Source: Bacteroidetes bacterium UBA6183
Lineage (GTDB): Bacteria; Bacteroidota; Bacteroidia; UKL13-3
Assembly: GCA_002422865.1 (NCBI GenBank)
Contig: DITN01000083.1
Coordinates: 1 to 15,768 of the forward strand
DNA length: 15,768 bases
Direction of reading: 5' to 3'
Position 1 is the stretch's first letter. Every line of letters starts with the position of its first letter. Of this stretch, positions 1 through 5,758 are shown piece after piece. Below the pieces are notes generated by a model, which was not told the DNA's origin, did no database searches, and saw nothing but the letters and a program-made list of their open reading frames with translations. The translations under genes and the position numbers were made by a program.

Positions 1-279
1 GTAAATACTTTTTTAAGCAGCAAAGGTTCGCCAACGGTATTGCCTAAAGAGGTAATCCGCTCTACTCCGGAAGAAAAGGAATACCAAATAACCATGTTGA
101 ATGAGTTGAAGAAAGGCAATGCAGAAAAAGGAGCAGAAATGTTAAAACGTTTGCAGCAAGTGGCCATCAATAACCAAAACATATTTGCCGAGATGATGGA
201 AGCTGTTAAGTATTGTTCGTTAGGACAAATTACTGCTGCCTTATTTGAGGTTGGAGGACAGTATAGAAGGAATATGTAA
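1..279 (+). CDS. Methylmalonyl-CoA mutase family protein, IcmF-like (C-terminal part only)
   Basis: The frame is open from base 1 and stops with TAA at 277-279, so only the last 92 residues are present and the start lies left of the window. The fragment begins VNTFLSSKG and ends in the tail EVGGQYRRNM, which I recognise as the end of the (beta/alpha)8 substrate-binding domain in B12-dependent acyl-CoA mutases. Single-chain methylmalonyl-CoA mutases end in the cobalamin-binding domain instead. A chain ending in the mutase domain therefore fits IcmF (cobalamin domain, G-protein chaperone, then mutase domain) or a mutase subunit with a separate B12 subunit. These cytoplasmic enzymes rearrange the carbon skeleton of isobutyryl-CoA or related acyl-CoAs. 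The TTG at 40 is an internal leucine, not a start. The exact substrate cannot be judged from this piece. A copy of the last codons recurs downstream at 321-347. Confidence 0.78.
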   Translation, partial: VNTFLSSKGSPTVLPKEVIRSTPEEKEYQITMLNELKKGNAEKGAEMLKRLQQVAINNQNIFAEMMEAVKYCSLGQITAALFEVGGQYRRNM

Positions 280-299
280 GATAAATATTGTGTTTGGAG

Positions 300-320
300 A
301 TTCCGAACTCGTTTCGGGAT
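300..320. repeat. Small palindromic element between the two mutase tails
   Basis: An imperfect inverted repeat of 8 pairs (left arm 300-307 ATTCCGAA, right arm 313-320 TTCGGGAT, one G-T pair) encloses a 5-base loop. From memory it resembles short dispersed intergenic palindromes found in Bacteroidota genomes, but this cannot be confirmed without the rest of the genome. There is no T-run after it, so it is not an obvious terminator. Confidence 0.4.
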
Positions 321-347
321 GGGGGACAGTACAGACGTAATATGTAA
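321..347 (+). pseudogene. Orphan second copy of the mutase C-terminal codons (GGQYRRNM plus stop)
   Basis: These 27 bases encode GGQYRRNM followed by TAA, the same eight residues and stop that end the mutase at 253-279. The two copies match at 23 of 27 positions. All four differences are synonymous (gga/ggg, tat/tac, agg/cgt). The copies are 68 bp apart, so they are in different frames, and upstream of 321 the reading frame is not mutase-like and meets a stop at 282-284. This fits a relic of a second mutase gene or a deleted tandem duplicate whose 3' end and terminator remain. Chance similarity seems unlikely, but the copy is short. Confidence 0.5.
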
Positions 348-366
348 TTATATAAAATAACTAATG

Positions 367-398
367 AAAAGACGCATCAGTTTGGTGCGTCTTTTTTT
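367..398 (+). terminator. Rho-independent terminator of the mutase transcript
   Basis: The stem GACGCATC (371-378) pairs with GGTGCGTC (384-391) around the loop AGTTT, with one G-T pair. It is extended by AAAA on the left and followed by a run of seven T at 392-398. It lies downstream of both copies of the mutase tail, so it would end transcription of the gene entering from the left edge. Confidence 0.88.
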
Positions 399-399
399 G

Positions 400-595
400 T
401 TTAGTATGAGTGCTGATTTTAAAAGCGCTGAAGGCGCGTAATAAAAATGGCGAGTTGGTAAAACCACTCGCAGTTAGGTTAATATGTTTTTTGAAGTGCA
501 AGGCACGAGCTGCCACGCACGGATATTTCGCCCCTTCAGGGCTTAGAGGAGAGGTTGGGAATTGAATGATAAGTTAACACTACTAGCAAATCAAA
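400..595. other. Gene-free stretch with several short hairpins
   Basis: No coding frame is convincing here. Three short inverted repeats are visible: GCGC/GCGC at 425-437, a 9-bp stem with one bulged T at 450-471 (gcgagt-ggt / acc-actcgc), and GTGC/GCAC at 496-506. The segment 428-438 (CTGAAGGCGCG) also matches the reverse complement of 529-539 at 10 of 11 positions, so the two ends of the stretch could pair. None has a following T-run. The stretch could be remnants of dispersed repeats or a structured RNA; nothing in it identifies which. Confidence 0.35.
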
Positions 596-616
596 ATGTT
601 TTTGTATCTTCTTTCT

Positions 617-1114
617 ATGAATATCAAACTTCAAACCCCACGTTTATACTTACGCGAATTTACGTTGGCTGATGTAGAGTTGTTATACAATATGCATCTA
701 GACCCTGCCATTACACGCTATACGGGTGATCCCATGCCTTGGGATAGTTTAGCACATACCGAAAAGGTATTAACGGAAGCGATATTGCCTCAATACAAAA
801 ATGGGATAGGTCGTTGGGCGGTGCATTTAAAAGAAACAAATGAATTTATTGGTTGGTGCGGCTTAAAACAGGTTGATGATGAAATTGATTTAGGTTATCG
901 CTACATTCAACAATATTGGGGTAAGGGTTATGCAACAGAAGCTGCGCAAGCCGTTTTAAACTTTGGCATAAAACAACAGTTGCCCAATATTGTGGGTTGT
1001 GCTGATGTAGAAAATATTGCTTCAGTAAAAATACTGGAGAGAATAGGGTTTAAATTTTTGAAGTATTATACAGACGATTATGGGGCGAAGTGTGTGAAAT
1101 ATATTTGTATCTAG
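617..1114 (+). CDS. GNAT-family N-acetyltransferase (RimJ/RimL-like)
   Basis: A 165-residue single-domain GNAT protein of the RimJ/RimL-like group, expected to move an acetyl group from acetyl-CoA to an amine on a protein N-terminus or small molecule in the cytoplasm. The N-terminus LQTPRLYLREFTLADVELLY is the usual opening of this group. The acetyl-CoA pyrophosphate loop is YWGKGYATEA (about residues 100-109), followed by the conserved VENIASVKILERIGF segment near the end. I place the start at the ATG at 617 (MNIKLQTPRL) rather than the in-frame ATG at 596, because family members usually begin about this far before the RLxLR motif and the extra seven residues (MFLYLLS) look like upstream sequence. 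No Shine-Dalgarno sequence is present for either start. The acceptor substrate cannot be predicted. The gene stands alone between a terminator and the next promoter. Confidence 0.88.
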   Translation: MNIKLQTPRLYLREFTLADVELLYNMHLDPAITRYTGDPMPWDSLAHTEKVLTEAILPQYKNGIGRWAVHLKETNEFIGWCGLKQVDDEIDLGYRYIQQYWGKGYATEAAQAVLNFGIKQQLPNIVGCADVENIASVKILERIGFKFLKYYTDDYGAKCVKYICI

Positions 1115-1138
1115 TAAATTTTTTATGAATCTTTATGG

Positions 1139-1168
1139 TTTGTTGTGGTTATGTAAATCTTATCTTAG
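1139..1168 (+). promoter_or_regulatory. Possible Bacteroidota-type promoter for the esterase gene
   Basis: TTTG at 1139-1142 and TATCTTAG at 1161-1168 resemble the -33 and -7 elements (TTTG and TAnnTTTG) with an 18-bp spacer. The -7 box has one mismatch. It sits 19 bp before the ATG at 1188. Confidence 0.4.
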
Positions 1169-1182
1169 CTAATAAATATTAG
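1169..1182. repeat. 14-bp inverted repeat next to the esterase start
   Basis: CTAATA (1169-1174) and TATTAG (1177-1182) form a perfect inverted repeat with a 2-bp spacer, located between the possible -7 box and the ATG at 1188. It could be an operator at the transcription start. Being AT-only except at its ends, it could also be chance. Confidence 0.3.
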
Positions 1183-1187
1183 TTTCC

Positions 1188-1889
1188 ATGCACACTTTTT
1201 TATTTGCGTTTATATTCAGTATGTTTTCTGTTTCAACTCCTCAAACCAATACATTGGCCGGTTTAACATATTTGGTTAAAGAACCTGTTACCAAAAGTGA
1301 TGATGAACCTTTATTAATTATGTTGCATGGATATGGAAGTAACGCGCAAGATTTATTTGGTTTGGCTCAGTTTATGCCAACTCGCTATAGGGTTATTTCT
1401 ATTCAAGCACCTATTACCTTAGCTAAAGGTACTTATGCTTGGTATCATTTAGATATGGCCGATGGTAAACCCAAATATTCGTTTGCAGAAGCAGAAACAT
1501 CACGCAAACAAATTGCACAGTTTATTGATGAAGCCAAAGTAAAATATAAAACCAAACAAGTACACTTATTAGGCTTTAGTCAGGGTGCAATTATGAGTTA
1601 CAGTGTAGCTTTTAAACAACCCGAAAAAGTAAAATCCATTACGGCTTTAAGTGGAAGAGTTTTACAAGAAGTTTCATCCGCTGTAAAACCAAACAATCAA
1701 CTCCAGCAATTAAATGTGTTTATTGGCCATGGTAAAAATGATAATATTTTACCTGTAAGCTACGGCAAAGAGGCCTTAGGTATTTGTACACGTTTAAACG
1801 TAAAGCTAAGTTATAACGAGTACGATATGGCACACGAAATTAGTCGGCAAGAGTTAAATGATATTGTGTATTGGCTGAATGGCCTTTAA
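1188..1889 (+). CDS. Exported alpha/beta hydrolase, phospholipase/carboxylesterase family (PF02230 type)
   Basis: A serine esterase of 233 residues. The N-terminus is hydrophobic (residues 2-15) and looks like a short signal peptide, so the enzyme probably acts in the periplasm or outside the cell. The oxyanion-side motif is LIMLHGYGSNAQDL (about 43-56). The catalytic triad is Ser131 in GFSQG, Asp185 in GHGKNDNILPV and His216 in DMAHEIS, all in the order and spacing of the carboxylesterase/acyl-protein thioesterase family. Substrate cannot be told; likely short acyl esters or lysophospholipid-like compounds. A possible promoter lies at 1139-1168. The stop TAA (1887-1889) overlaps by 4 bp the stop of the converging DUF4287 gene, leaving no room for a separate terminator. 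Confidence 0.88.
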   Translation: MHTFLFAFIFSMFSVSTPQTNTLAGLTYLVKEPVTKSDDEPLLIMLHGYGSNAQDLFGLAQFMPTRYRVISIQAPITLAKGTYAWYHLDMADGKPKYSFAEAETSRKQIAQFIDEAKVKYKTKQVHLLGFSQGAIMSYSVAFKQPEKVKSITALSGRVLQEVSSAVKPNNQLQQLNVFIGHGKNDNILPVSYGKEALGICTRLNVKLSYNEYDMAHEISRQELNDIVYWLNGL

Positions 1890-2092
1890 TCTTCTTTTTG
1901 TTTCAGGTATAAAGTAGTAATTGTGCGAGCCCAATATTTGGGTACTTTGTGCTGTTGTAAAAAAGCAACTACATCATTCGATTTTTTATCCGCAGCATCA
2001 AATGAATCGAGTAGTATTATCCAATGTTGAATGTGTTGTCCGGTTTTTTCCAACACTTGCTCATCCGAAACATTCCAATAATCCGATTTCAT
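1886..2092 (-). CDS. DUF4287-like small protein
   Basis: A 68-residue protein resembling the DUF4287 family in the pattern SDEQVLEKTGQHIQHWIILLD, an alpha-helical middle and the ending VPKYWARTITTLYL. The molecular function of the family is not known to me. The start is set at the ATG at 2092-2090 because it follows the stop of the upstream gene by one base (TAA-T-ATG), a typical reinitiation arrangement. The longer in-frame start at 2125 would lie inside that gene and adds residues outside the family pattern. It is the last gene of a three-gene minus-strand unit with a histidine kinase and an ArsC-like protein. Its stop overlaps the converging esterase stop within a TTAA. Confidence 0.75.
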   Translation of the reverse strand: MKSDYWNVSDEQVLEKTGQHIQHWIILLDSFDAADKKSNDVVAFLQQHKVPKYWARTITTLYLKQKED

Positions 2093-2093
2093 A

Positions 2094-2444
2094 TTATTTA
2101 AAAATAGTTTCCCACTCAGCCGCATTAAAACCTAAACTAATTTTATTATTTACCTCAACCAATGGTCGTTTTATCATGGAGGGTTGATTGAGCATTAATT
2201 CAACTGAATGTGCTTTATTGCTGATACTTTCCTGCTGTTCATGTGTTAACTTTTTAAAAGTGGTACCTTTTGTATTAATCAGTTTGGTTACTTCTGTTTG
2301 TTGCAACCATTCGTTTAGTTTATCAGTTGTAACACCTAATTTTTTGTAATCATGAAAAATGTATTTTACACCATGCTCATCAAGCCAATTAAACGCTTTT
2401 TTCATGGTGTCACAATTTTTAATGCCGTATATGGTAATGCTCAT
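2094..2444 (-). CDS. ArsC/Spx-fold protein (YffB-like ArsC family reductase)
   Basis: A 116-residue thioredoxin-fold protein of the ArsC/Spx superfamily. The opening MSITIYGIKNCDTMKKAFNW carries a single N-terminal active-site-type cysteine (Cys11) in the pattern IKNCDTxKKA, which is characteristic of the YffB-like branch. The later PSMIKRPLVE segment is the conserved cis-proline/arginine region. It has no other cysteine, so it is not a three-cysteine arsenate reductase. Family members are either thiol-dependent reductases or, in Firmicutes, RNA polymerase-binding regulators (Spx); this branch resembles the former more closely. It overlaps the kinase gene upstream by 4 bp (ATGA at 2444-2441) and is followed after one base by the DUF4287 gene, so translation of all three is probably coupled. 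No ars genes are nearby, making a role in arsenate resistance unlikely. Confidence 0.85.
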   Translation of the reverse strand: MSITIYGIKNCDTMKKAFNWLDEHGVKYIFHDYKKLGVTTDKLNEWLQQTEVTKLINTKGTTFKKLTHEQQESISNKAHSVELMLNQPSMIKRPLVEVNNKISLGFNAAEWETIFK

Positions 2445-4576
2445 GCTTGGTTAAATGTAATGGTAATTTCTGTGCCCTGATCAGGTTTACTGCAAATGTT
2501 AAATGTCCCGCTGTTATTCTCAATAAATTCTTTGGTTAAACTCAATCCTAATCCTGTTCCTTTTTCACCGTTGGTTCCTTTATGACTTACGATTTCGTTG
2601 GCAAAGATTTTGTCGATGGTACTTTGTGTCATGCCTACACCACTGTCCTTTACACTAATCTTAATTTGGCCCTTTTCTTCTTTTGCATTTAATAATATGG
2701 AGCCACCCTTAGGTGTAAATTTAATAGCGTTTGATAATAGGTTACGAATAATTAAATCAAACTGATCCACATCGGCCATTATCTCTAAATTTTCAGAAAC
2801 GTTACTTTTAACATCAATTTGTTTGCTAATTGATATTTCATTGAACAAGGCTAAGTTTTGGTCCATAATTTCTTTAACAATTACAACGGATCTATTTGTT
2901 TGTAATCCTTTTTGCATTTGCTTTTTCGACCAACTTAATAAGTTCTCAAGTAACAAACTTAAGGTATTAACCTGATGGGTCATGTCTTTTCTAAAAGTCA
3001 TGAAATCTTCCTGCGAAATCAGCCCTTGGTCTAACAACGAAAACATACTTTGTATTGAGGCAATAGGAGAGCGCAAATCGTGGGCAACAATTGAAAAAAC
3101 TTTATCTTTAAACTTATTATGTTGCTCTAAAGCTTCATTTTGCTTATTAATAAGCTCGTTAATGTGTTTTTCTTTTTTTCGATTTCCGTTTATGCTGTAT
3201 GTAAGTAAACTAATACCACCAATAGCTACCAACAATAAAATGAATCCGGTTTTTAGTAGTTTGTTTTTTTCCTGTTCTAGCTTTTTAGATGTTTCTAAAC
3301 GCAATATTTCTTGTTCTTTATCCTGGATTTTATACTTGTATTCGTAGTCGTTAAACTTGGTAATGTTCTCTTCGTTATAAACACTATCCGAATATTGTTT
3401 AGATAGTTTATAATAAGTTAGTGCTGACTTCGAATCGTTGTTTTTTTCATAAATTTCTGAGAGTGTCTCAGAGGTTTCAACAATTAATCGTTTAGCCCCA
3501 ATTTTAATTGCCGTGTTTAATGCTAAAGTTGCATGGGTAATAGCTTTCGGATATTCTCTTATTCCTGAGTAACAAATTGATTTTCTAAGGTTTATCACAA
3601 TTTTACTTTCGTTGTCTATACTGTGGTCAGCATACTTTTCTGCTTCGCGCAAGGCTTTAAAGGCTTCATCGTAATTATGCTGTTGTATGGCTACCTCCGA
3701 TATATTGTTTAAAGATATAACTATTGATTCATTATCACTATTGTTTTTGCTCAGTTTTAAGGCCTCATAAAAGTAGTAGTTTGCCGAGTCGTAATTTTGT
3801 TTTTCAAAATGAATACCGCCAATGTTAATGTATAGATTACTTAATTCATAGTAGCTTCCAATACTTTTTTTAATCCTAAAACTTTCCCAATACGATTCTT
3901 CCGATTTTTTGTAATTGTGCATGTAGTAATAAAGATTCCCCAAGTTTGAGTAACTATTCCCAAGTCCCTCCAAATCATTTATTTTTTTTCTGATACTCAA
4001 TCCTTCAAGCATATGCACCAGTGCCCCATTGTAATCACCAACGGCCATTAAATTATTTCCCATGTTGGTATGGCAATCACCTACACCTTTCAGGTCGTTT
4101 GCTTGTTGCCTATAAGTAATGCTTTTTTGATAGAAGAGGTTGGCCGAATTATACTCTCCATAACTGTTAAGCAACACCGCCATGTTGTTGTAAACCGCAC
4201 CAATGCCTTTTATATCGTTAATTTTATTGTAATATGCGATGGCAACAGAGTCGTGGTATAAGGCGAGTTCCTTGTTTTGTAAATTGATGTAGGCAATGCC
4301 TTTCAGTTTGTTCCCATTACCTATTCCTTTTGTGTAGTTTATTTTGTTCGATAATGTTAAAATTTTATCGGCAATAAACAACATACTATCCATGCTGCGA
4401 TGCTGGTAATGAATGCCCAGCGTACTTAAGGTGTTTATATAGTTGGTATCAGTTGGCGCTAATGTGGATAGCTGTTTTACAAGACTATCAAAAATGGTGT
4501 GTTGTGCAAAGCTTCGCCTACTACTCAGTAGCAGTATTCCAATGACGAGTATACTAATAATTCTTTTTAAGGGCAT
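2441..4576 (-). CDS. TPR-containing sensor histidine kinase
   Basis: A 711-residue membrane sensor kinase. Residues 1-25 form a signal peptide ending SFAQ. Residues about 45-400 are tandem tetratricopeptide repeats (recurring YNNMAVLL, HTNMGNNL, YSNLGNLYY blocks about 40 residues apart) that would lie in the periplasm. A coiled stretch (about 410-440) leads to a membrane helix at 444-461 (GFILLLVAIGGISLLTYS). The cytoplasmic kinase has the phosphoacceptor His499 in FSIVAHDLRSPIASIQS, the N-box RNLLSNAIKFT (611-621), DSGVGM (644-649) and GEKGTGLGLSL (670-680), so it looks active. There is no receiver domain and no response-regulator gene in the window; it is followed with a 4-bp overlap by an ArsC/Spx-like gene. 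The signal sensed is unknown. The ATG at 4576 gives a proper signal peptide, and a possible promoter lies just upstream. Confidence 0.93.
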   Translation of the reverse strand: MPLKRIISILVIGILLLSSRRSFAQHTIFDSLVKQLSTLAPTDTNYINTLSTLGIHYQHRSMDSMLFIADKILTLSNKINYTKGIGNGNKLKGIAYINLQNKELALYHDSVAIAYYNKINDIKGIGAVYNNMAVLLNSYGEYNSANLFYQKSITYRQQANDLKGVGDCHTNMGNNLMAVGDYNGALVHMLEGLSIRKKINDLEGLGNSYSNLGNLYYYMHNYKKSEESYWESFRIKKSIGSYYELSNLYINIGGIHFEKQNYDSANYYFYEALKLSKNNSDNESIVISLNNISEVAIQQHNYDEAFKALREAEKYADHSIDNESKIVINLRKSICYSGIREYPKAITHATLALNTAIKIGAKRLIVETSETLSEIYEKNNDSKSALTYYKLSKQYSDSVYNEENITKFNDYEYKYKIQDKEQEILRLETSKKLEQEKNKLLKTGFILLLVAIGGISLLTYSINGNRKKEKHINELINKQNEALEQHNKFKDKVFSIVAHDLRSPIASIQSMFSLLDQGLISQEDFMTFRKDMTHQVNTLSLLLENLLSWSKKQMQKGLQTNRSVVIVKEIMDQNLALFNEISISKQIDVKSNVSENLEIMADVDQFDLIIRNLLSNAIKFTPKGGSILLNAKEEKGQIKISVKDSGVGMTQSTIDKIFANEIVSHKGTNGEKGTGLGLSLTKEFIENNSGTFNICSKPDQGTEITITFNQA

Positions 4577-4598
4577 GGGTAGGGGTGAATTACACCTA

Positions 4599-4628
4599 CA
4601 AATTAAGTGCTATGGATTACAATTACAA
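4599..4628 (-). promoter_or_regulatory. Likely promoter of the histidine kinase unit
   Basis: Read on the minus strand, TTG (4628-4626) is followed after 19 bp by TTAATTTG (4606-4599), one mismatch from the Bacteroidota -7 consensus TAnnTTTG. The start codon is 22 bp further on. It lies in the 55-bp gap after the hydrolase gene, so the kinase unit may be transcribed independently of it. Confidence 0.5.
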
Positions 4629-4631
4629 GAG

Positions 4632-5576
4632 CTAGTCTTCAAAAAAACTTAATACCACAGGTTCTAACCAACTTTGTTTGTTATTGAGCATAAAACCCAC
4701 GTGCCCGCCCAATGGAGCAAAAATTGCGTGGACAAAAGGGTGATCAACCACTTCTTCGTAAGGAAAACAACTGGCGCTTAAAAAAGGGTCATTCTGTGCA
4801 TTAATCAATAATGTTGGCGTGTTAATGGTGTTTAATACGTTTATGCTACTGCACTTATTCCAATAATCATTGGCATCTTTAAACCCATGAAGAGGCGCGG
4901 TATAAGCATCATCAAATTCCTTAAAATTTTTAATTTTGTAAATCCCCTTTGTGTCTATTTGTTGTGGAAACTGTTTGCTTTTAGCTAACATTTTTTTGGA
5001 AAGGCTGTTCAAAAAACGTTGCATATAAATCCTATTTAGGCCATTATCTAACTCCATTGCCGATCCTTTTAAATCAACAGGTACTGATATGGCTGCCGCT
5101 GCCGATACTTGCAAAGGTACTTCGCTGCTGTTTGATAGGTAGTTAAGCAATACGTTGCCACCTAAACTAAATCCCATTAAAAATATAGAATCGTATTTAG
5201 CCGAAATGCTTTTAAGGTAAAATGATAAATCAGTGGTATAACCACTATGGTATGATTGTGGCAACAAGTTCATTTCACCACCACAACTTCTGAAGTTAAT
5301 GGCATGTACATCGTAACCATTGGCGCTAAACAAATTTGCAAACCCTTTCATGTATTGCGAATCACTGCTGCCCTCAAGCCCGTGAAGCATAACCACCGCT
5401 TTTTTATGGCTGCGTAATAAACAATCTACATAAAAAAAATCACCATCAGGAGTGCTTATACGCTTACGAGAATAGGCTGTATGATGCTTACGAAAAAGCG
5501 CAGGCAACATGGTAGACAGGTGTTTGTTTTTATATAAAATGTTCGCTTTTAATTCGGGGTAGTCTTTTACAATCAT
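4632..5576 (-). CDS. YheT-family alpha/beta hydrolase
   Basis: A 314-residue alpha/beta hydrolase of the YheT/EMB8 group, cytoplasmic, with no signal peptide. Landmarks, counted from the chosen ATG: VVMLHGLEGSSDS (about 61-73), NFRSCGGEMN (94-103), nucleophile Ser137 in GFSLGG, Asp263 in NAQNDPFL and His292 in PLGGHVGF. This is a complete Ser-Asp-His triad in the family's own sequence context. Members are putative esterases or lipases with poorly defined substrates. The ATG at 5576-5574 is preferred over an in-frame TTG at 5585, because that TTG is part of a perfect -7 promoter box (TACCTTTG) and could not be translated from it. The gene is divergent from the cryptochrome gene and is followed 55 bp later by the histidine kinase on the same strand. 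Confidence 0.88.
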   Translation of the reverse strand: MIVKDYPELKANILYKNKHLSTMLPALFRKHHTAYSRKRISTPDGDFFYVDCLLRSHKKAVVMLHGLEGSSDSQYMKGFANLFSANGYDVHAINFRSCGGEMNLLPQSYHSGYTTDLSFYLKSISAKYDSIFLMGFSLGGNVLLNYLSNSSEVPLQVSAAAAISVPVDLKGSAMELDNGLNRIYMQRFLNSLSKKMLAKSKQFPQQIDTKGIYKIKNFKEFDDAYTAPLHGFKDANDYWNKCSSINVLNTINTPTLLINAQNDPFLSASCFPYEEVVDHPFVHAIFAPLGGHVGFMLNNKQSWLEPVVLSFFED

Positions 5577-5582
5577 GCGCAG

Positions 5583-5590
5583 CAAAGGTA
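5583..5590 (-). promoter_or_regulatory. -7 promoter box abutting the YheT-type hydrolase start
   Basis: On the minus strand this reads TACCTTTG, a perfect match to TAnnTTTG. Only six bases separate it from the ATG, so the transcript would be leaderless or nearly so. No good -33 TTG is found at the usual distance. The box rules out the longer TTG start. Confidence 0.6.
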
Positions 5591-5666
5591 ATCAACCCAA
5601 ACTATTTACTATTTTATAATACTTGCTTGATATTCACTAAATATAAACCGTTTTGTTACAATAGTT

Positions 5667-5681
5667 GTGTATTGTATACAC
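5667..5681. promoter_or_regulatory. Inverted repeat upstream of the cryptochrome (possible operator)
   Basis: GTGTAT and ATACAC form a perfect 6-bp inverted repeat around TGT. It lies in the divergent region between the hydrolase and cryptochrome genes, 77 bp before the cryptochrome ATG. A further self-complementary TGTACA is at 5716-5721. Repeated TGTA/TACA half-sites recall operators of light-responsive MerR-type (LitR/CarH) regulators, but the spacing does not match the site I remember, so the regulator is not identified. Confidence 0.4.
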
Positions 5682-5688
5682 TGTGGTT

Positions 5689-5703
5689 AATCATTTGATG
5701 ATT
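5689..5703. promoter_or_regulatory. Second 15-bp inverted repeat upstream of the cryptochrome
   Basis: AATCAT and ATGATT form a perfect 6-bp inverted repeat around TTG, with the same 6-3-6 plan as the repeat at 5667-5681. Their centres are 22 bp apart, about two helical turns. This could be a second, different operator. Confidence 0.35.
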
Positions 5704-5758
5704 TTGTAAAAATAGTGTACAGTTAAAACCAACCTTAAAATGATTGGTTGTAATTGGT

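Noticed and set aside
450..471. Hairpin as a transcription terminator
   Set aside because: No T-run follows the stem on either strand, so it is listed only as part of the structured stretch.
596..616. Upstream ATG extending the GNAT acetyltransferase by seven residues
   Set aside because: The extra MFLYLLS is not family-like, and the ATG at 617 gives the usual N-terminus before RLxLR.
1921..2187. Plus-strand reading frame of 88 codons
   Set aside because: It lies antisense to the ArsC-like and DUF4287 genes, both of which have family matches and tight coupling; its translation has no recognisable pattern.
2094..2444. Classical arsenate reductase for arsenic resistance
   Set aside because: Only the single N-terminal cysteine is present and no arsB, acr3 or arsR is nearby; the sequence fits the YffB-like branch.
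2982..3347. Plus-strand reading frame of 121 codons
   Set aside because: It is antisense to the kinase region of the sensor gene; the Cys/Ser/Leu-rich translation is typical of a shadow frame.
5675..5721. TATACA and TGTACA as one LitR/CarH operator
   Set aside because: The half-sites are 35 bp apart, not the roughly 12 bp I recall for that operator type, so the regulator is left unnamed.
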